From an uncultured Verrucomicrobiota bacterium (GTDB lineage: Bacteria > Verrucomicrobiota > Kiritimatiellia > RFP12 > UBA1067), in assembly GCA_947305775.1 (NCBI GenBank), contig CAMZEN010000018.1, forward strand, positions 1 through 47,181: a stretch of DNA of 47,181 nt. The letters are read 5' to 3'. The position numbers were made by a program, and so were the translations under genes. Below the pieces are notes generated by a model. It ran no database searches and was not told the DNA's origin. It saw only the letters and a list, made by a program, of their open reading frames with translations. Positions 40,988-47,181 of this stretch are shown here, in pieces (positions within the stretch are counted from its first letter, which is position 1; each line of letters begins with the position of its first letter).

Positions 40988-41748
40988 GGAAGCATCTCGC
41001 CCTTGAGTTCCCCCTCAGCACCGAGGCGCTTAACCAATGCCGATCCCACGATGAATCCGTCAGCATGCGCGCTGACGGCCTCAGCCTGTGCCTTCGTGGA
41101 GATGCCGAAGCCAGCGGCAATCGGCAACGTCGACACCTTGCGTATAGAATCGAGACGACCAAGAAGATCGGTAGGCAGCTCGGTTCTCGCACCCGTTATA
41201 CCCTTAACGGTTATCACATAGAGGAATGAGTTGTCGAGGCCATTCGCGCTTTCGACTACGCGCTCGAGTGGCGTATTTGGCGCTATAAGCGGGATGTAGC
41301 TTATGCCGCGGGGTTGAATCTCCTTCAGCAGTTCGTCTCGCTCCTCAAGCGGAAGATCGACGGAGAGCACCGCGTCTATTCCTGCATCAGCTGCCGCTTC
41401 CGCGAATCTGGCGAGCCCCTTCGAGTAAATGACATTATAGTACGTGAAGAGGACGAGTCCAGTATCGGGATGCTTCTCCCTCAAGCGTTTGGCAAGCGCA
41501 AGGACGTCATCAAGCCGTACGCCCTGACGCAAGGCCTCGTATGCGGCGGACCTTATCACGCCTCCGTCCGCAAATGGATCGGAGAACGGAACGCCGAGCT
41601 CTATGATGTCTGCTCCGCCTGCGACGAGCGCATCCGCAGCAGCTTCGCTCTTTTCGATTGTCGGATATCCCATCGTGAGATAGGCAACGAACGCGCCGCG
41701 ATTTCCCGCCTTGGCTTTCGCAAAAGCCTCTGTGATTCTTTTTTTCAT
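40984..41748 (-). CDS. trpA: Tryptophan synthase alpha subunit
   Basis: 254-residue TIM barrel with the catalytic Glu50 in ADIIELGVPFSDPFADG and Asp61 in the same block, matching Glu49 and Asp60 of E. coli. The phosphate-binding AAGFGIS and IVGSALV come near the end. It cleaves indole-3-glycerol phosphate and channels indole to TrpB. It lies 12 nt downstream of trpB and overlaps trpF by 4 nt. Confidence 0.96.
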   Translation of the reverse strand: MKKRITEAFAKAKAGNRGAFVAYLTMGYPTIEKSEAAADALVAGGADIIELGVPFSDPFADGGVIRSAAYEALRQGVRLDDVLALAKRLREKHPDTGLVLFTYYNVIYSKGLARFAEAAADAGIDAVLSVDLPLEERDELLKEIQPRGISYIPLIAPNTPLERVVESANGLDNSFLYVITVKGITGARTELPTDLLGRLDSIRKVSTLPIAAGFGISTKAQAEAVSAHADGFIVGSALVKRLGAEGELKGEMLP

Positions 41749-41760
41749 CGTTCTCCCCTC

Positions 41761-42951
<1,191 letters not shown>

Positions 42952-42970
42952 ATTGGTTGGTTGCTAGTGG

Positions 42971-43747
42971 TTAGTTTTTGATCTCTTTGAATTTCTCTCC
43001 AGGTGACGGTGCGCGCATGAGCGCCGTTCCGACCAGGAAACCGTTCGCGCCGGCTTCCTTAGCGCGGAGTATCGCCTCACGCGTATGCATGCCCGACTCC
43101 GCTATCCGAAGGCAGCGGCGCGGCACTTTTGCGACAAGCGTCTCCAACAACGATACGTCTGTAGCAAAGTTCCTCAAGTTGCGGCAGTTCACACCGACGA
43201 TGTTTGCGCCGGCGTCGACTGCGCGACCTATCTCGCCCTCATCGTGAGTCTCGACCAGCGCCTTCATGCCAAGCTTGTGGACGAAGGACAAAAGGTCCGC
43301 GAGCTTGCGGTCGTCAAGTACCGCCGCGATCAGCAACACTGCATCGGCACCGGCCGCGCGCGCCGCCGCCACATGATATTGCGTCGTTATGAAGTCCTTG
43401 TAGAGAAGCGGTAGCCCCACCGCCGCGCGCACGGTCGTCAGGTAAGCTTCGTCGCCAAGAAAGCGGTGCGGTTCGCATAGCACCGACAGCGCCGCGGCGC
43501 CGGACTCCTCCAGCTCCTTCGCCAGCTCCACAGGATGGAACTCTTCACGTATCATGCCCTCGCTGGGACTCGCCCGCTTCAGCTCGGCGATCACATGCAC
43601 TCCCGGACCGCGAAACGCGGCGGAGAAGTCACGCGGGCTATTCATGCCCTCGGCAAGTCTCATAAGCTCGGCAAACGGAAGAGTCCTCTCTCGCTCCTCC
43701 ATGTCTTTCCGCCTAAGCGCGGCAAGTTCCTCAAGTATATCGCTCAT
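42971..43747 (-). CDS. trpC: Indole-3-glycerol phosphate synthase
   Basis: 258-residue TIM barrel. The catalytic lysine is in IAELKRASPSEG (Lys57), with the second lysine in YKDFI. GVNCRNLRNF is the substrate-binding asparagine loop, where most enzymes have NNRNL. IAESGMH and GFLVGTALM close the barrel. It converts CdRP to indole-3-glycerol phosphate. It is separate from trpF, which lies at the operon end. It overlaps trpGD by 4 nt. Confidence 0.96.
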   Translation of the reverse strand: MSDILEELAALRRKDMEERERTLPFAELMRLAEGMNSPRDFSAAFRGPGVHVIAELKRASPSEGMIREEFHPVELAKELEESGAAALSVLCEPHRFLGDEAYLTTVRAAVGLPLLYKDFITTQYHVAAARAAGADAVLLIAAVLDDRKLADLLSFVHKLGMKALVETHDEGEIGRAVDAGANIVGVNCRNLRNFATDVSLLETLVAKVPRRCLRIAESGMHTREAILRAKEAGANGFLVGTALMRAPSPGEKFKEIKN

Positions 43748-45354
43748 CGCATCGCCTCCACCATCGCCTCTAGCTTGGAAAGCGCCCTCCCCGAATCGAC
43801 GGATTCCGCGGCAATGGCGATCGCCTCGGCGTAGCTCTTCGCCTTGTCGCCGACGAGAATCGCAGCCGCCGCGTTTTCGAGCGCCGCCGCACGGTATGGT
43901 CCGCGCTCCTCGCCGCGCAACACCGAAAGTAGCAGCTTCGCGTTCGTCTCCGCGTCGCCGCCCTTTATCGCGGAGACCGGATAGTGCGATCCGACCGCCG
44001 AGCCCGCATCAAGCAGAGAGTTCTTCACGGCACCGTCCTTCAGCTCCGAGACGAAAGTGAAGCCGTTCGGGCTTATCTCATCCAGGCCGCCGTCACCCGC
44101 CACAACCATTGCGCGCACAGACCCCAAAATGCGTAGCGTTTCTGCAAACGTCATGGCAAGCTTCTCCTGCGGAACGCCGATGACGTGCCTCTTTGCCCCG
44201 GCTGGATTTGTCAGCGGCCCGAGCAGGTTGAATACCGTCCTGAAGCCAAGCGTGCGGCGTACGGACGCCGCAAAGCGCATTGCGGGATGCAAAGACTTGG
44301 CGAAGAGAAATCCTATGCCGACTTCGCGGATGCACCGCGAGACCTTCTCGACATCCGCCATCAGATTGTAGCCCAGAGCGCCAAGCACGTCAGCCGAGCC
44401 ACATGCCGACGTAGAGGCTACATTGCCGTGCTTTGCGATGACCACACCAGCGCCGGACGCAATGAACGCGGCGGTCGTCGACACGTTGAACGTGCCGGCT
44501 CCGTCCCCGCCAGTGCCGACGATGTCCACTGCGTCTATCCCGCCTAGATCCACCTTGACGCCAGCGTCCTTCATCGCACGCGCGGCGCCAGCCAGTTCCG
44601 CCGCCGTGACGGGAATCTTCGCAAGCGCAGTCAAAAACGCCGCCAGCTCCACCTCGCCGACTTCGCCAGCCATCACAGCCGAGAAAAAACCCTCCGTCTC
44701 ATCTTCGCTCGGAGTTGCCCCTTCAAGCGCACGCGATAGGATGGCTTTACGTAGGGACGGTGTCGCCGACTTCCTGAGGCGGCGGCCCGTGGCCAGCTCG
44801 AACAGGTTTGCGAGCTGCCGCATTCCTAAAGGCGTACCGACAGATTCCGGATGGTACTGCACACTCTCTATCTGAAGCGTCTTGTGGCGCAGGCCCATTA
44901 TCTCGCCGTCCTCGCTCTCAGCCGTTATCTCGAAGCAGTCGGGCAACGTCTCACGCTCGACAGCCAGCGAGTGGTAACGCATCGCCTCGAAGCCCTGGTC
45001 CAACCCCGCGAACAATCCGCGCCCATCGTGCCTGAGGCGGCTTGTCTTGCCGTGCATAAGGCGCTTTGCCGAAACGATCTTCGCTCCGAACGCCTGGGCT
45101 ATGGCCTGGTGTCCGAGGCAGACGCCAAACAACGGCACCTTGCCGGCGAACTTCTTTACGGCGGCAAGCGTTATCCCTGCGGAGTCGGGGTTGCCCGGTC
45201 CTGGCGAGAAGACTATCGCCTCTGGGTTCATTCCGGCGATACCGGCAAGATCGATGCCGTCGTTCTTCACGACCTTTACGTCCGCGCCAAGAGAGCCAAG
45301 CTCCTGGACGAGGTTGTACGTGAACGAATCGTAGTTGTCAATAATCAGGATCAT
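43744..45354 (-). CDS. trpGD: Fused anthranilate synthase glutaminase and anthranilate phosphoribosyltransferase (TrpG-TrpD)
   Basis: 536 residues in two domains. Residues 1-190 are a class I glutamine amidotransferase with SPGPGNP, nucleophile Cys79 (FGVCLGHQAIAQAFG) and the His168/Glu170 pair in YHPES; it supplies ammonia to TrpE. Residues ~200-536 are anthranilate phosphoribosyltransferase with GTGGDG (280-285), the KHGN loop (308-311) and RTLGFRTVFNLLGPLTNP. The fusion is in the same order as enterobacterial TrpGD, but the rest of the operon is not arranged as in E. coli (separate trpC and trpF). The start is 20 nt after the trpE stop. Confidence 0.95.
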   Translation of the reverse strand: MILIIDNYDSFTYNLVQELGSLGADVKVVKNDGIDLAGIAGMNPEAIVFSPGPGNPDSAGITLAAVKKFAGKVPLFGVCLGHQAIAQAFGAKIVSAKRLMHGKTSRLRHDGRGLFAGLDQGFEAMRYHSLAVERETLPDCFEITAESEDGEIMGLRHKTLQIESVQYHPESVGTPLGMRQLANLFELATGRRLRKSATPSLRKAILSRALEGATPSEDETEGFFSAVMAGEVGEVELAAFLTALAKIPVTAAELAGAARAMKDAGVKVDLGGIDAVDIVGTGGDGAGTFNVSTTAAFIASGAGVVIAKHGNVASTSACGSADVLGALGYNLMADVEKVSRCIREVGIGFLFAKSLHPAMRFAASVRRTLGFRTVFNLLGPLTNPAGAKRHVIGVPQEKLAMTFAETLRILGSVRAMVVAGDGGLDEISPNGFTFVSELKDGAVKNSLLDAGSAVGSHYPVSAIKGGDAETNAKLLLSVLRGEERGPYRAAALENAAAAILVGDKAKSYAEAIAIAAESVDSGRALSKLEAMVEAMR

Positions 45355-45374
45355 TTTATCTGGCTCCTTCCTGG

Positions 45375-46817
45375 TTAGATTGTCGCCGCGAACTGCGCAG
45401 CCGCGAATATCGCCTTCGATTTGTTGACCGTCTCGTCGTACTCCTTCCCGGGATCGGAGTCCGCGACGATGCCCGCGCCGGCGCGCATCACAAGCCTGCC
45501 GCCGCCGAGCATCATGGTGCGTATCACTATTGCGAAATCCATGTCGCCGGTGTAGCTGAAGTATCCTGCCGCACCACCGTATGCGCCACGCGGCGACTTC
45601 TCGAATTCGGCTAGCAGCTCCATCGCCCTCACCTTCGGCGCACCAGTAAGGGTGCCGGCTGGGAATGTCGCCTCAAGCAAATCGAAAGCATCCTTGTTCG
45701 CGGCAAGCTTGCCGCGTACCGTTGAGACCAGGTGCATCACATGCGAGTATCGTTCGACATGCGCGTATTTCTCAACCGCAACAGACCCCATCTCGCATAC
45801 CCTCCCCAGATCGTTGCGTCCGAGATCGACGAGCATCACGTGCTCTGCGCGTTCCTTCGGGTCCGCCAGCAGCTCGCGCTCAAGGGCGAGGTCTTCGTCC
45901 CCCGTAAGCCCGCGCCGGCGTGTTCCGGCTATGGGACATGTGGTGGCAATTCCCCCAGCAAGCTTCACCAGCTCTTCGGGCGAAGAGCCGACAAGGGTGC
46001 GCCCGCCGATCTTTAGGAAGAAGTTGTACGGCGAAGGGTTCACTACCCTAAGTGCGCGATATAGCGAAAGCGCGGAGATGTCGGTTTCTGCTGTGAACTT
46101 CTGAGAGGGAACGATCTGGATCACCTCGCCGGCCCTTATCGCGGCCTTGCACTTGTTGACGATCTCCTCGAATTCGCTCCTGGCCATCTCCGGCACGAAG
46201 TCGCATATCTTCGGCGCTGGCGCGGCAGTTCGGCTTTCCATGTAGCGCGCAATCGATTCCGCAGAAAGCAGACGATTGTAAATCGCCTCAATCTCGGACA
46301 TCGCCGCCTCGTAAGCCTCGTGGGCGCCAGTTGCGTCATCCACACCGGTCACCTTTGAAACCACGACCGTCTGCCTCACACCGTCGAAGACCACTATCGT
46401 ATCCGTCGCAAGAAATGCCGCGGTCGGAGTGCCCTCCTCGCGGCGAAGCCCGACACGCGGCACGAACGACTGAACGGCATCGTAGGCAAAGTAGCCGATT
46501 GCACCGCCCTGCAACGACGGCAACTCCGGTGCAGGCGTAAACGGGCGGCCAGCGACGATGCGCCTCAACGCGGGAAGCGGATTCTCGCCCACATCCTCGA
46601 AATACGTCTCATAGGGGTCAATGCCCAAATAGGAGTATCGTCCGCGCGTCTCTCCGCCTGCAACACTTTCGAGCAGAAAGACAGCTTCGTCATCAGCTGC
46701 GCGCGTCAAAACGGAGACGGGCGTTTCACGGTCGGCCAGAAATTCGCGGAAGACCGGAGTGCGCGCGCCGCATTCGGTGCGCTTCCGAAAATCCTCTTCG
46801 CTTAGTTTCAACAGCAT
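45375..46817 (-). CDS. trpE: Anthranilate synthase component I
   Basis: 480 residues. The N-terminal feedback site has LLES (48-51), the tryptophan-binding motif. The chorismate-utilising domain carries FLKIGGRTLVGSSPEELVKL, CPIAGTRRRG, the HVMLVDLGRNDLGRV block, GTLTGAPKVRAMELL and a final AGAGIVADSDP. Together with the TrpG domain it makes anthranilate from chorismate and glutamine. AAAGGA lies upstream of the ATG. Expression is governed by the leader attenuator 55 bp upstream. Confidence 0.97.
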   Translation of the reverse strand: MLLKLSEEDFRKRTECGARTPVFREFLADRETPVSVLTRAADDEAVFLLESVAGGETRGRYSYLGIDPYETYFEDVGENPLPALRRIVAGRPFTPAPELPSLQGGAIGYFAYDAVQSFVPRVGLRREEGTPTAAFLATDTIVVFDGVRQTVVVSKVTGVDDATGAHEAYEAAMSEIEAIYNRLLSAESIARYMESRTAAPAPKICDFVPEMARSEFEEIVNKCKAAIRAGEVIQIVPSQKFTAETDISALSLYRALRVVNPSPYNFFLKIGGRTLVGSSPEELVKLAGGIATTCPIAGTRRRGLTGDEDLALERELLADPKERAEHVMLVDLGRNDLGRVCEMGSVAVEKYAHVERYSHVMHLVSTVRGKLAANKDAFDLLEATFPAGTLTGAPKVRAMELLAEFEKSPRGAYGGAAGYFSYTGDMDFAIVIRTMMLGGGRLVMRAGAGIVADSDPGKEYDETVNKSKAIFAAAQFAATI

Positions 46818-46871
46818 CTTTTTAGTTCCTTTCGGGTTCTTCTTGTCGTTTGTTGTTTTAAGTCCACATGC

Positions 46872-46902
46872 AAAAAGGCCTCGCTTCTCTCGAAGCGGGG
46901 CC
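46872..46902 (-). terminator. trp attenuator terminator
   Basis: Minus strand: GGCC-C-CGCTTC, loop GAGA, GAAGCG-A-GGCC, then TTTTT. The 10-bp stem has one internal mismatch. The left arm (46900-46891) can instead pair with the end of the leader ORF to form an antiterminator. Confidence 0.88.
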
Positions 46903-46944
46903 CCCTTTTCACCGTATTACTTTTCGTCTGTACAACGGCTTACG

Positions 46945-47001
46945 CTACCTCGCTCCGAGAGCCAGGCGCCACCACCAGTTGTTGTTCTTGACGAAATTCA
47001 T
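46945..47001 (-). CDS. trpL: Trp operon leader peptide with three tandem Trp codons
   Basis: ATG 47001 to TAG 46945 encodes MNFVKNNNWWWRLALGAR. Three consecutive TGG codons sit at positions 9-11. Downstream codons contain region 1 (CCTGGCTC, 46966-46959) and region 2 (GAGCGAGG, 46955-46948), which can pair with each other; region 2 can alternatively pair with the left arm of the terminator. A ribosome stalled at the TGG codons would cover region 1, free region 2 and allow read-through into trpE. This is the classical attenuation design. The ribosome binding site (GAAAG...AAAAAG) is weak. Confidence 0.9.
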   Translation of the reverse strand: MNFVKNNNWWWRLALGAR

Positions 47002-47026
47002 CTTTTTAGTGCTTTCAACATTGCGT

Positions 47027-47055
47027 ATGATACCATATTCCCTTATCACACGCAA
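47027..47055 (-). promoter_or_regulatory. trp operon promoter
   Basis: Minus strand: -35 TTGCGT (47055-47050), 17-bp spacer, -10 TATCAT (47032-47027) with TGG upstream. The start site would be near 47020, about 19 nt before the leader peptide ATG. A TrpR operator is not obvious. The remaining 47056-47181 holds no gene I can support. Confidence 0.65.
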
Positions 47056-47181
47056 TAGTGAATTTGACACAAAATGGTAATATCTAACGAGTCAACAAAG
47101 GAGAAAAGCAAACGGCACCTCCCCCATAGCAACCATAATTTTTGAATTTCTTTTTTGCGCGTCAGCGCAGGGAGAAGACAG

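Noticed and set aside
47136..47175. Terminator at the right edge
   Set aside because: The TGCGC/GCGCA hairpin is followed by A's on the minus strand, and on the plus strand the T-run precedes it, so neither orientation fits a Rho-independent terminator.

Overview
The window looks like a chromosomal segment of a Gram-negative gut bacterium of the PVC superphylum, most likely an uncultured Kiritimatiellae-type organism. This is inferred from protein style: BspA-like LRR proteins, large secreted beta-rich proteins, FeoB with its Cys-rich partner, lipid A acyltransferase and DUF2723 glycosyltransferase. No marker gene here proves it. Almost every gene lies on the minus strand; the one clear exception is a MOP-type exporter at 30.7-32.0 kb. 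No tRNA, rRNA, CRISPR array, transposase or phage gene is recognisable.

Layout, in the direction of minus-strand transcription (right to left). 47.06-40.34 kb: a complete tryptophan operon, trpE-trpGD-trpC-trpB-trpA-trpF, headed by a promoter, an 18-codon leader peptide with three consecutive Trp codons, and a terminator/antiterminator attenuator. 40.33-36.34 kb: a ferrous iron unit, feoA-feoB, a 53-residue FeoB-associated Cys-rich peptide, and an outer-membrane barrel with a metallothionein-like N-terminus, closed by a terminator. 36.34-32.0 kb: a DUF2723 membrane glycosyltransferase and a small membrane partner. 30.7-32.0 kb (plus): exporter. 29.64-30.7 kb: a repeat-rich intergenic region. 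29.64-26.88 kb: a secreted LRR protein. 26.1-24.0 kb: ispH and a DsbD-like reductase. 23.9-16.6 kb: a coupled envelope operon (phosphomannomutase/phosphoglucomutase, TPR lipoprotein, CvpA-like protein, ECF sigma factor, HD phosphohydrolase, lipid A acyltransferase, two glycosyltransferases).

16.6-0.45 kb: a long collinear cluster behind a strong promoter and a structured ~300-nt leader. In order it encodes a secreted 12-Cys protein, a lipoprotein parvulin-like chaperone, two large secreted beta-domain proteins (one with two thioredoxin folds, CSEC and DsbA-type CPHC), an O-antigen-ligase-like membrane protein, a second 13-Cys paralog, two HEAT-like anchored proteins, a WbaP-like phosphoglycosyltransferase and a C10 cysteine protease. 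I infer a locus that makes, folds and decorates a Cys-rich surface layer or exopolymer. At the left edge is the start of yajC.

Two non-coding signals stand out. First, three separate arrays of short palindromes sit at exactly 22-bp spacing (320-401, 30227-30290, 30394-30452), each with a different core sequence. Second, all ten -10 elements I identified carry an extended TGn motif, and several lie so close to a start codon that leaderless transcripts are plausible.
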